NCBI GenBank assembly: GCA_951804985.1
Contig: OX638131.1
Coordinates: forward strand, 52,945,078 to 53,009,077
DNA: 64,000 bases
Direction: 5' to 3'
Source of the DNA: Dryomyza anilis
Lineage: Eukaryota > Arthropoda > Insecta > Diptera > Dryomyzidae
The position numbers were made by a program, and so were the translations under genes. The notes beneath the pieces were generated by a model. It did not search any database and was not told where the DNA came from. It saw only the letters and a list, made by a program, of their open reading frames with translations. Below, one piece after another: positions 21,776 to 31,717 of the stretch; positions within the stretch are counted from its first letter, which is position 1; every line of letters starts with the position of its first letter.

Positions 21776-22637
21776 AAGTGATTTTCGAATGTATATTGAA
21801 CATGGATATCGAAGCTTTCACTGGAGAAAAGCGTTCAAGTTTTTGTACTTGTAAGCTTGAAAACCATAGCGTTCTCCAGCAATACTGGTAGCTTTTTATC
21901 CAATTGAATCCTGCCTTTACCTAAACTTGAATTCCGACATTCAATATACATTCGAGGTTTAACTTAATTGTAAGCTATAAATAAAATGTGATTCGACCTT
22001 CAAATTACACTTGAATTCAAGCGCACATATTTCTCTAATTAATGGTTTAAATATAAAATGAAAGAAAACGCATATAAGTTATAATACTAAAAGGAATTAA
22101 AGTATGTTCTACAGCTGGTAGTGTACAGGAACTTCTTGTAAAATCCTCGACGTGCCTCGAAGATCAAACCAGTGAATCCAATTGCGCCACTGCGATGTAT
22201 AACATTGCCAGGTTCACGTAAAAAAATATCAATGTTGTCTGCGTACGAATGAAAATATATTAATATTTCATAAACGTATTCGTAAACCTTGACCACTTAC
22301 ATTGTATATCAGCTCAGCGTTCATTTTCCGTACAGTAGAATTCTCGGTTTGTCTTTCGTGTTTGGACCTGCACTTATATATTAATTGATTTGTCTGTTTG
22401 CTAATTCAAGCTAAAAACAATGATCTCACTGATTGTGCGACAGTGGCACATATGTAGTGGTGAAAAAAATGAAATTTTTTTTGTTGACATTTAATTGATC
22501 ACGTCACTGGGTTGCCACTGAGTAATTTTGTGTAGTGAATTTCATGTCTAGTTTTTTTAACTTCGAAAACTAACGTTGGATTCTTTTTTCGGCTTGATCA
22601 TGAAATTTATCGAACCTTAAACTCATTGCTTATTGGG
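21776..22637 (-). mobile_element. Small TA-flanked DNA transposon, left end missing
   Basis: Same element as 39208-40094 and 51896-52789, but its left end, CCCAATAAACC, is cut off by the unit-1 boundary. The right end TTATTGGG is followed by TA and the LINE sequence. It contains the small spliced frame at 22087-22325. Confidence 0.75.
22087..22325 (-). CDS. Possible small spliced gene inside the TA-transposon
   Basis: On the minus strand TATATAA occurs about 60 bp before an ATG at 22325. A short first exon (MNAELIYN) runs into GTAAGT and a second GT six codons later. An intron of about 50 nt ends TTCGTACGCAG. The next exon is open (IDIFLREPGNVIHRSGAIGF, then EARRGFYKKFLYT) to TAG at 22087. 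Using the second GT keeps that frame. The exon-2 frame is kept in all three copies, while copies 2 and 3 have TAG in exon 1. No family is recognised. Its expression, and whether it belongs to a transposase, are unknown. Confidence 0.35.
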
Positions 22638-23200
22638 TAGAGACAAGGTGGCGGAGTCTCTTGCCGACTACAAATCCACAACCAAATTCATGCCTCTCCT
22701 CATGGCAACTGTAGTATCACACAGTATGTCACAGGATGCCTGTTTAGAGCAGCCCTGTCCTGTCCATCGCATTTCCGAAATTGCGGTGATGTCACCTTGT
22801 ATCTTTTGAGGACATCAACCAGCTGGATAGTGGCAGTTTCTTTATAAAGGGTTCGGACATTCCAGGTGCATATCCGTAAATCATGATCCTTTATACGCGT
22901 ATGCGTAGGTTGTCATCGTGTTTTCGGATCTGTATCCGAGGCATGTTGTCTGTATTTGCTGGCTTTCTTTTTTCCGTAGCGGGTTTCAAGCCCAACGCAC
23001 AACCCCTCGTTTTGGAGGACCAATATCCCTGTCTCGTTTGTCCCCGACCAGACTTCCTCCGACCAGACTTCGGGTTGAAACCCGATCTTCAGCTAGTTGC
23101 TCGGGTTAACGGGGTTCACCAACGTGAAGGTGAGACTAGAAATAGGTCGGTTACTGAAATGCGCATGCACTACACCATTTTGAACCCTACACTCTTTTGA
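22638..23200 (-). pseudogene. LINE 5' end and N-terminal endonuclease, unit 1
   Basis: The minus strand reads LRICTWNVRTLYKETATIQL and, after a short gap, DITAISEMRWTGQG, the opening of the AP-like endonuclease (EEP fold) of a LINE. It stops at the TA-transposon junction (22638). In this unit the rest of the LINE is missing on the far side. Upstream sequence to about 23200 is the probable 5' UTR. Stops are present. Confidence 0.75.
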
Positions 23201-24308
23201 GATATACCCAATTTTTAATTTTCTCAAAATTTTGTTATTTTTAATATTCTATATTTTATATATCAAATATTCTATATAACAAATAAAATTATCTTTTCGG
23301 CATTAGACGCTGACGATTTTTCGTTTAATTGAATTTTTGTATTGCAGAGCAAAATGTTAAAAAGATAATGTATTTTCCGTTCTTTAATTATTAAAAATAA
23401 AAATAGAGCAAAATTAGGCTATAATGTGGGCTATATCTCAAAAACTAATGCAGATTTTTAAAAATTTAAGCCATTTTAAAAATCAGCTCTACAAATGAAT
23501 CAAATAATTGCAACATATGCTGTACAATTATAAAACAATTTCCTTATATTAAGAAACATTCTTTAAATATCGTTTAATTTTCATTATTTAAAGGATGTTT
23601 TTCCTTAATAGTAAGAAAATTTTCCTTATAATAAGGACTTTTTTGATATTAAAGGAAAACCTTCCATAAATAAAGAAAATTGAACTTGACGCTATTTCAA
23701 ATAAATTTTCATTAGTATAAATACATTGTTTTCTGAGTGCATCACATAATTTATCAATATAATACACGAAATAATAAATTTAAAACTAAAAAAAATCAAC
23801 CAATCAAACCTTACATATTGTACACAATTGCTGAAATGCCGACTTGAAATTCAATGAAATCATTTATTTGATATTGATTTCATCACTGTTGCCGTTGATA
23901 AATAACGTCCAGTTTAGCACTGAACATTTATGCTATGCTATGTATTTATAAAAGAAACGTAGTAAAAATCAATCGCATTGACCAAGAAAAGTCAATACCT
24001 ACCAATATATGCTCACTATAATTAAATGTGTGGAATCCTGAGCACATTGAGCACCCAGCACATTGAGCACCTTGTGCATGTCGCCTTTTGAAATAATCAT
24101 TTTTTCCAATCGTTTACCTTTAATTAGTTTAAATAAATGATAATTATTAGATTTAGGTAAAGCTCTAAATTGATGATGTATCTTCATGGATCTGTGCTGG
24201 ACGGCGTTGCGCCCAAAACAGAAATATTGCGCGGCTGTTTGCGGTACCGCCACCCTCCGTCGATGCGCATTATTCATTATTTGCACCAGTCTCTAACGTT
24301 CAAACCGA
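23201..24308. other. Unit-1 spacer, first part
   Basis: AT-rich DNA repeated in units 2 and 3 (40641-41829 and 53301-54509). It contains the palindromic stretch TTTCCTTAATAGTAAGAAAA near 23600 with AAGGAAAA/TTTTCCTT words. The minus frame at 23999-24286 (ALPKSNNYHLFKLIKG) stays open in all three units, but no family is recognised. Confidence 0.45.
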
Positions 24309-24589
24309 TCACTGTGATAAATGCACGTGCGTTAAGTTTGACAGCCAATTGCAGCCGTTTCGGAGTGGCGGTTCCGACGTGTCTTCACTAGACGCGACAA
24401 ACGCAGTATTGCTGCAGCGATTAAGAAAATTTACTTCATCCTCCATATCCGACCACCCAAGCGATGAAGGGTCATCCTAAAATCATGTACAATATAAGTA
24501 AATATTACAAAAGTATTTATTAAAAATATAATACTTACATTCATTTCAATAATATTATTTGACGTCGAAGTCTGTGACAACCTACTCAT
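24309..24589 (-). CDS. Small spliced ORF in the repeat spacer, unit 1
   Basis: ATG at 24589 starts 17 codons (MSRLSQTSTSNNIIEMN), then GTAAGT. A 62-nt intron ends TGATTTTAG (24477-24538). Exon 2 continues in phase 0 (DDPSSLGWSDMEDEVNFLN) to TGA at 24309, giving 72 residues. The product is acidic and Ser-rich, with no motif I recognise. It could be the first part of a larger transposon gene whose remainder has decayed. Units 2 and 3 keep the exon layout; unit 3 has a frameshift straight after the splice. The intron signals and phase agreement are what support it. Function unknown. Confidence 0.5.
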
Positions 24590-25114
24590 TTTTATGTTTG
24601 TTTTGAACTTAGCGAAAAGAACACAAAAGAGAACAAAAGGCAACCCATGAGGAAGCCATATTTCATAAAGCTCTTTTTGAATGGAAGTTGAAAAGATAAA
24701 TGATTGATTTGCCGTTACATAGTTGCATTTCACAGTTGGGAATAGTTCCGAGCGGAGCTGAGAATACACTGGGATGTGACAATAGAAAATATCTAAAAAC
24801 AATTAAAGTCTCATGTGTTGAGTGAGTTGCTGCAAAAATCTTCGAAGTTTCATCGTAGCGAGGTAAAATTGGCGTTATTTTTAATTTGTATGCAATCATA
24901 AACTTTATTATTTGCAGCTGCTCATCGTAGTGGAGATGTCGAATAACCCAACGTTATGCAACTATGAAGAGACAAGGAAAAATAGGAGACGCAGCAGCGC
25001 CAGAGCTTCAGACAGACGGCTCGGAAGCCTATCAACGACCTGCAGATCAATATGTGTCAGTGATTGCCGTAAATTTATAACAAATAAAAAATATGTACAT
25101 ATATTGACATTAAT
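24590..25114. other. Spacer with splice-like signals
   Basis: It contains the inverse of the 18793-18990 repeat (GAGCTGAGAATACACTGGG at 24755-24774). On the plus strand GCGAG|GTAAAA near 24858 and TTTATTATTTGCAG near 24916 look like an intron. A short open frame follows, ending ADQYVSVIAVNL and TAA, with AATAAA right after (about 25083). Possible 3' exon of a decayed gene. Confidence 0.35.
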
Positions 25115-25310
25115 GCTGTAGTTTATCAACCAGGCTATTTTGAAAACAGTGGCTGTTTTCCAAAATATCAGGTTATCAACCAGTCTACAATTTGAATTTT
25201 TAGATAAAAAACAGCCTGGTTGATAAAGTAAAAAAGCTGGGGCTAAAATTGTAGCGGCTGTTTTGAAATGGCTGCTGTTTTCAAAAATAGCCTGGTTGAT
25301 AAACTACAGC
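25115..25310. mobile_element. MITE, internally deleted form (196 bp)
   Basis: The ends GCTGTAGTTTATCAACCAGG and CCTGGTTGATAAACTACAGC are perfect inverted repeats, extended by further matching bases inside (about 45 bp in all). Units 2 and 3 carry about 170 bp more in the middle (42618-42984 and about 55297-55660), so this copy lost its centre. Confidence 0.85.
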
Positions 25311-25473
25311 ATAAGTTTTAATTACTTTTAAAATATTGACAAGTTGCTAGATTTTGGCAAGTTTTATTTGCCTAGTTTATAACCAGTTTTTGGCTGGTTT
25401 TTGACCAGAATTCGAAGAGTATCACTGGCTATGTTTCTGGTAGGAAAGTGCGTGACATCGCTTACGACCCAAC

Positions 25474-25810
25474 CCAATAAACCAAAAACCTGGTTATTAA
25501 GTGATTATCGAATGTATATTGAACATTTCACTGGAGAAAAGCGTTCAATTATTTGTCATTGTAAGCTTGAAAACCAGCAAAAAATCTAGCCTTTACCTAA
25601 ATTGAATTCCGACATTCAATATACATTCGAGGTTTAACTTAATTGTAAGCTATAAATAAAATGTGATTCGACCTTAAATTAACACTTGAATTCAAGCGCA
25701 TATATTTCCCTAATTAAAGGTTTAAATATAAAATGAAAGAATACGCATATTAGTTATACTACTATATATTAAAAGGAATTAAAGTATGTTCTACATTAGA
25801 TTCTCGCTTT
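25474..25810. repeat. Truncated second copy of the TA-transposon left part, unit 1
   Basis: From CCCAATAAACCAAAAACCTG to TTAAAGTATGTTCTACA it matches the left 340 bp of the transposon at 39208. Its right half, including the small ORF and the right end, is absent. It recurs at 43153 and 55832. Confidence 0.8.
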
Positions 25811-25874
25811 TGTGAGGTAACAGACATCTGCAACAGCACCTGCGCCGGTTACAGTGTACAGGAAAAGATAAAGG

Positions 25875-26078
25875 AGACATAGACATATAACCTATTTTTC
25901 AAAACTAAATCTGAGATAAATTACGTTCAAAACAAAGAGAGCGGAAACGAGTATCAGCCAATCAAAATCGAGGTGAAGTAGAACTGATGACGCATTTTGT
26001 TCAGAAATTAGAACAGACATATCAAAGCAATGTCGGACGTAATCTAAAACCCAAAGGAAAATTGATGACAAATAAAAC
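25875..26078 (+). repeat. Long inverted-repeat arm, unit 1
   Basis: Inverse of 21426-21654. It ends near TTTCTTGTTTATTGCAGTG, a boundary that also appears, diverged, as TTTATGTTTATTACAGTG near 27862. It may be the terminus of a larger DNA element that makes up the spacer. Confidence 0.65.
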
Positions 26079-26308
26079 AAATGCATTTTAAAGTTTTTTC
26101 TTGTTTATTGCAGTGTTTTTTTAAAGTGTTATACTACCAAAAAAAATAGTTAAATATAAACGTCATGCAATGAATAACTACATAGGAATATTTAAATACT
26201 AAAAACTATTAACTGTATAATATACGCATAACACATATTTTAAAATACTAATACAAAATAGTACATACCACCATTAATTATGGTGTTAAAAACAAGTATT
26301 TAAGCAAT

Positions 26309-26437
26309 GTTAAAAAGCTATCACAGCTTCCATTCGCCAGACGATTGAAGTTCAGGTGAATGATTTTTACGTTCGCTTCAGTTTACTTTTTCTGGAGAAT
26401 GAAGTCTGGCGAATGGAAGCTGTGATAGCTTTTTAAC
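26309..26437. repeat. Perfect 34-bp-arm hairpin element, unit 1
   Basis: 26309-26342 (GTTAAAAAGCTATCACAGCT then TCCATTCGCCAGAC) is the exact inverse of 26404-26437, around a 61-base centre. It is non-coding and probably a small MITE. The arms are imperfect in units 2 (43996-44124) and 3 (about 56696-56822). Confidence 0.88.
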
Positions 26438-26514
26438 GTTCGCTTCGCCAGTCATGATAGGGCCCTAAATTCGAAAAGTAATAATAAAAAGAATATCATA
26501 AGTTTATAGACTGC

Positions 26515-26760
26515 TTATGACATCCTGGCTGGTTTTTCTACTGATGCTGTCGGTGTTGATGATGAACTGGGCTTATTTTTCTGCTGCTATAACTCTGGTT
26601 GATTTGGAGCCTGTATAGAAGCCAAAAAGCTATTATATCCTGCTTCTAGTAAGTATAAGGTAGGCTTCCCGGAGAAATCGTGCTGCGTTATGTGATATTC
26701 TGGCATGTGGTAGTAGACGCGCACAAAAACGCCGACAATTTGTAGTTTGGTCCCAATATG
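26515..26760 (-). pseudogene. Spacer ORF remnant, unrecognised
   Basis: The minus frame reads HIGTKLQIVGVFVRVYYHMP, later FSGKPTLYLLEAGYNSFLA and PNQPEL, then TAG at 26587. The same frame continues QQKNKPSSSSTPTASVEKPA to TAA at 26515. The TAG is at the same place in all three units, so it may be the natural end. No start codon or family can be named. It is probably the last exon of a transposon gene. Confidence 0.4.
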
Positions 26761-28249
26761 TTGTAGAAATATATTATAAAGTATATTACATTATATTTAA
26801 TAATTAAATCATACTTGTAGGGATAAAATTAAAAACCAGTTATTAATTCCAGAATACCAGTTTCCATGACCTTTTGCAATGCGTTCAAAGGCTGCACTAC
26901 CACTTCCAAAAATACGTATGTTTTTTTCGTGTGACCTAGAAAAACCATGTGGATTTATACAGCATCAAATTCTTAAACTGCATTGGATCACGCATATTTG
27001 CTGACAATGCCTGCACATGAATCGATGACTGTGTTCGTTTCGGATTTTGTAGCGCACATAGAAAGCCCAAAGGCTGCAGACGATCTATTCGTTATCAGTA
27101 AACAGCTGTAATATGTTATGTGCTCAAATACCTAGTAAAATATAATTTCATTAAATAATTCAGTATTAAAATATATTTAAAACGTACCTGCAGGTACATG
27201 TAAGAATGAACAAATATATGCTATCTTTCAATTATGCACCACTAAAGTACAGTTCTGAAAATACAAATATTATCAACCTTAATAAAAACCATGTAAAAAA
27301 AATCAATTTTAATAACTTTCGAAATCTCAAGAAAATATTGACATTTAAATCAGTGGCAAGCTAACACATTTTGTTAAACAAAGCGAGTGAAAACTTAGGT
27401 ACACTGACCGGCAATGGTTGCATTGCAGCCGTTGCATTTTCCAGCTACAAACCTTTACACTTTTCCACATTTTGCACATCTTCCAGCTTTTTTTTATTTC
27501 AACAGGTGATGTCCACGCGACTATATATATATCTCCTGATATATTAGCTGCGTGTTCAGCTTTAAGTTGGTTTTGTTGAGCAGCGTTTATTAGTTGTTGA
27601 TGTTTCTTTTTTATGTTTGTGAACTGAACTTTGGCTGAGAGAAAAATCACAAAACAAAGAGAGCAAAACTGAAAAATATTTCAATATCAGCCAAACCAAA
27701 TTGATAAAATATTTTGAAACCAGCCAATAAAAAACGATGTGAAGCAAAACTGATGACATATTTGTTTCAGAATGGGACAGAATATTAAAGGAAACTCTGA
27801 AGTAAAGCTGATTCAAAAGTAAATTAATGACTACAAAAACTAAGGAATTTTTTGTGTTTTTATGTTTATTACAGTGTAATTTATATTATTTTTATATTAT
27901 GAATATAAAACATATGAACAAAATGGAAATTATAATAAAAAAAGTTTGAATTTTACATAAAAAGATGGTGTGTTCCTACCATAATTATGCTTCTGGGGAT
28001 GATGACAATCTTTAACATTGTGTTGCAAATTTTGTTGCTGTAAAATAAACGAGGTACCACCATTTTAATATTTAAGAAACCAGAAATAAATGAAAACAAA
28101 ATATAAATAAATGAAAAATCATTTATTAATTTGGCGCAGTAAATTTTTCAGTTCTTGGATACATTGATGGTACTGATTCCGATAATTGCACCAGTTTTAT
28201 CAAATTAACTACATCTTTTGGGATATACTTTACTTATTTGGCCATAACA
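26761..28249. other. Unit-1 spacer, last part
   Basis: Repeated at 47683-49570 and 57170-57864. On the minus strand 26930-27060 keeps short open stretches (IHVQALSANMRDPMQF), possibly an exon. Around 27620-27850 lies a diverged member of the inverted-repeat family. No intact gene. Confidence 0.4.
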
Positions 28250-30258
28250 ACCCATGTTGGGTCTCGGCCGCAGCAATTATGTCTCGCCAGTCGCTTCTGC
28301 ATTGCGCGCGCTGGCTTCAGTATTGCACCCCAAGTGTTGCCAGGTTGTCTCACACTTGGTCGCTCCACCGGAGATTCGGACGCACTCTCCTACGTTGATC
28401 ACCACTGGGTACAGAATTGAGTACCTTTTTTTGCTTGGATCGCTTTCATCCATTCGCTCGACATGTCCAAGCCAGCGTAAGCGCTGGATCTTAATGGGCC
28501 TGACTATGTCAATGTCGGCATAGAGCTCATACAGCTCGTCTGTAATCGTTTTTTTTTTTTTTTTTTTCCGAAGAATCTTTCTCTCGAACGCTCCTAAAGC
28601 TCGCTCATCGGTGTTGGCAAGCGTCCATGCCTCAGCGCCATAGAGGAGGACTGGCATGATGAGCGACTTTACTTCAAAGTTGTGGTTGTCAATAGTGACG
28701 TGTTGTCCAAGACGCCGGGACTCTTTGTTTGTTGACACCAGGTACTTCGTCTTGACGTCGTTCTCCGTAAGATCCATTGGACGCGATTCCCTCTCTAAAC
28801 TGGAGAATGCTGCACTGACTGCTCGTACGCTCTGCCCAATGATGTCGATATCATCAGCGTACCCGAGCAGCATTGAACTCTTGTTAAAGATAGTGCCATT
28901 GTGATGGAGTTGTGCAGCTCTTACAATCTTCTCCATTATTAGGTTGAAGAAGTCACACGATAGGGAATCGCCTTGTTTGAAACATCGTTCGGTATTAAAC
29001 GTATCGGAGAGGTTGTTCACAATTCTCACTGAGCAACGTGTGTCGCTCAGGGTCATCCTGCAAAGCCTTATAAGTTTCGCAGGTATACCGAACTCAGACA
29101 TGGTGGCATATAGGCGACTCCTTATCGAACTGTCGAAGGCAGCTTTGTAGTCGACGAAAATGTGGTGGGTGTCGAACTGCCTCTATTTGGTCTTTTCCAG
29201 GATTTGGCGCAATGTGAGAATCGGTTCTATGGTGGACTAGCCAGTCTTGCCATCGTCAGTCTGTTGACGATGGGCTTCAGTCTTTCACATAATACGCTAG
29301 TTAGAACTTTATACGCGATATTGAGGAGACTTATCCCACGTAGTTGGCGCGTATCGTGGGATCCTCCTTCCTAAGGATTGGGCAGAGTGTACTGAGATTC
29401 CATTCGCTGGGCATGCTTTCTTCTGAACATATTCTGCTGATGAGCTGGTGCATGCTCGTTATGAGCTCATCGCCTCCTGTCTCAGCAGGCGATGTCTCCC
29501 ATCTCCTGTCTCCCATCCTGAGGGTTTGTTGATTTACAGCCTGTTGATGGCTGTGCAGACCTCATCACGGTCAGGCGGCGGTATGTCAACGCCGTCGTCA
29601 GCAACTGGGGTTGGCAAGCTGTCTTCTCTATCGGCGGAGTAGTTGTCATCATCACCTGCTAGACGACCGGAGAAGTGCTCTCTCCATAATCTCAGTGTTA
29701 CTAGATTCCCGTCATCGTCTTGACAGGAAGAGGCTCCGGTCAGGCGTCTAATCTTCTGAAAGAATTTTCGAACCTCGTTCCTGTCGCCATGCATCTCAAT
29801 ATCTAATTTTCTTTTCTTGTGCCTGAAAAGATGTTTCTCTTCCCTTCTCTTTTCTCTGTATCGCTCCTTCGCGGCTCGCGTAACTACTGACTGCAGGGTA
29901 GCTCTATATGCAGCGTCTTTCTCTGCAGTGGCTGCGCGACATTCTTCGTCGTACCACTTGTTTCGTAGTGGGCGGTGGAATCCAAGCACCTATTCGACAA
30001 CCGTACGCACTGAGCGGGAGACGTGTGTCCGCTGCGCGCATATATCATCGAGAGGGGAAGTGCCTTGGGCAAGCAGGTGTGAGAGTCGAGCGGCATAGGC
30101 TTGGTCGAATCGAACATACACACTAGAAACGTGCCTTCCGTCAATCACAATATGATCAATTTGGTTGCGCGTGTTCTGATCGGGTGACCGCCACGGGGCC
30201 TTGTGAATATTGCTTGACTCTAGTACTACTAATTACCATGTTTCGAGCTGCGGCGAAG
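28250..30258 (-). pseudogene. LINE linker and reverse transcriptase, copy split by the provirus
   Basis: Read on the minus strand from 30258 down: the end of the endonuclease, a linker (PLRNKWYDEECRAATAEK, ADREDSLPTPVADDGVDIPP), then RT (MPSEWNLSTLCPILRKEDPT, FKQGDSLSCDFFNLIMEKIV, the active-site box YADDID near 28850-28862, MPVLLYGAEAWTLANTDERA) and the C-terminal RLRWLGHVERMDESDP. The type is the EEP-endonuclease LINE common in arthropods (RTE/Jockey-like; clade undecided). Frameshifts, private deletions (about 140 bp near 30108) and a 19-base T run at 28549-28567 replacing about 45 bases show it is dead. Confidence 0.85.
30255..30258. repeat. Target duplication GAAG, left
   Basis: GAAG here and at 38921-38924 flank the provirus. 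Joining the LINE across them gives the uninterrupted order seen in the other unit at 51610-51620. Confidence 0.92.
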
Positions 30259-30857
30259 TGTTGTGTATCATAATCGTAAAGTTCACAGCTTACATATGAT
30301 CCACTGTTGTGTATCATAATCGTGGAACTTACAGCGTGCTTATGATCCACAACATAACATAACCAGTATATTTTTCTTTATGACATACTTTTAGGGTTAA
30401 GCATTATGCATGTTAAACACAAAGAGCATTTAATTGTCTTGGCGCACACAGCTTAACATAGCACAGGTATACACGCCCACGTTAAATAGGTCACTCAGAT
30501 AAACGCTGACTTAGTTATTTTAGAATGATGAAAGTACTCAATTTATTGTGAAATTATAAATACGCTGACTAAGTTATTTTAGCATGATGAAATTACTCAA
30601 TTTATTGTGAAATTATAAGAATACGAGGTGTTAAGTAGAAGTTAAGTATAGACTAAGAATCAATTGTTTTCGATAAGCTGAACTGTCTACAAATAAGTGT
30701 TAAGTATAAGTGTAACCAACTTTTAAAGCGAAATAAAGTGTCTTTAAGTAAAAAAGACCCGGTTGTTTTAAATAATATAAATAAAGTAAAAAGGACTCAG
30801 TAAGTATAAATAGGATCAAGTTAAAGTCCTATTAGAAGGACATTTTAACATACAACA
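30259..30857 (+). repeat. 5' LTR of the provirus (599 bp)
   Basis: Begins TGTTGTGTATCATAATCG and ends ACATACAACA. A 60-bp stretch with the word TGTGTATCATAATCG is duplicated within the first 100 bp. AATAAA at about 30732 is a candidate poly(A) signal. Matches 38322-38920. Confidence 0.95.
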
Positions 30858-30860
30858 TTT

Positions 30861-30878
30861 TGGCGCAGCCGGTTTTCG
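30861..30878 (+). promoter_or_regulatory. Primer-binding site, tRNA-Ser type
   Basis: TGGCGCAGCCGG begins three bases after the LTR. The first nine bases fit the 3' end of insect tRNA-Ser, the primer used by the 17.6/297 group. Confidence 0.75.
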
Positions 30879-31717
30879 GACCATACATCAACTCCCAAGG
30901 GACGAGAAGGACTGATGGAGATTAATATTGGAAGAAATAACTATTTTGGATCATGGAAAATATTTTTTTGTATTTGTAAGTATTGTGAAAAATAATGGAT
31001 ACAAAAAATATGTGCGGTAAAAAAAAAAAAAAAAATTGTGAATTTGTGATATAAAACAAAAGAAATATTTAAGAATTTTAATAAGCAAAAAATAATGGAA
31101 TTATGAAAATTGTAAAAATAAAATAAAGAACAATTGAAAATTTTGAAATTGTGGAGTAAAATAAACTTTTAATAAAACTGTGAAATAAAATTGTGAAATG
31201 AATTACATAAATTATAAAATTTTATAAATCAGGAAATTAAATAAGTAAACTACATTTTTTTTAAAATTGATTAATTGATATATTGAAGAACATTTTTAAA
31301 GTAATTGTGAAACATTATAAATTAGTTTGAGACATTTAATGATAATGATTAATAAATTTGTAAATTTAAATAAATTGAATAAAATAAGAATTTTGATACA
31401 GCAATGTTTTTATAATGTCGCGAAATTAATTAAAGAACAAAACTGGAAAATTAAAAAAAAATAAATAAATTGAACAAATAAGTTAATTTAGGATTCATAA
31501 ATAATATGTTGATATGATTTTGAAATATAGATTAAAAAGGTTAAATAATGAAACATAAAATGTGATAAATAAGGTAGTAAAAAATTTAATAGATAAATGA
31601 AATAATGTTTAAGAGTTGATTTAATATGAAACTAGTAAAAACAAAATAAATAATTTATTTAAGAAAGGTATAGTTAATTATATGATTAAGTAAATGGAAA
31701 AATAAGAAACACTAATA
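30879..31717 (+). other. A-rich untranslated leader
   Basis: About 840 bp, very rich in A on this strand, without a useful open frame. It ends at the gag ATG. Confidence 0.7.

Noticed and set aside
22883..23200. Plus-strand frame over the LINE start, present in all three units
   Set aside because: The minus strand clearly encodes the LINE endonuclease start and leader; the plus frame is a shadow.
23999..24286. 95-codon minus frame in the spacer as a gene
   Set aside because: It stays open in three units, but they are near-identical copies, so this is not independent support; no motif or splice context at its start.
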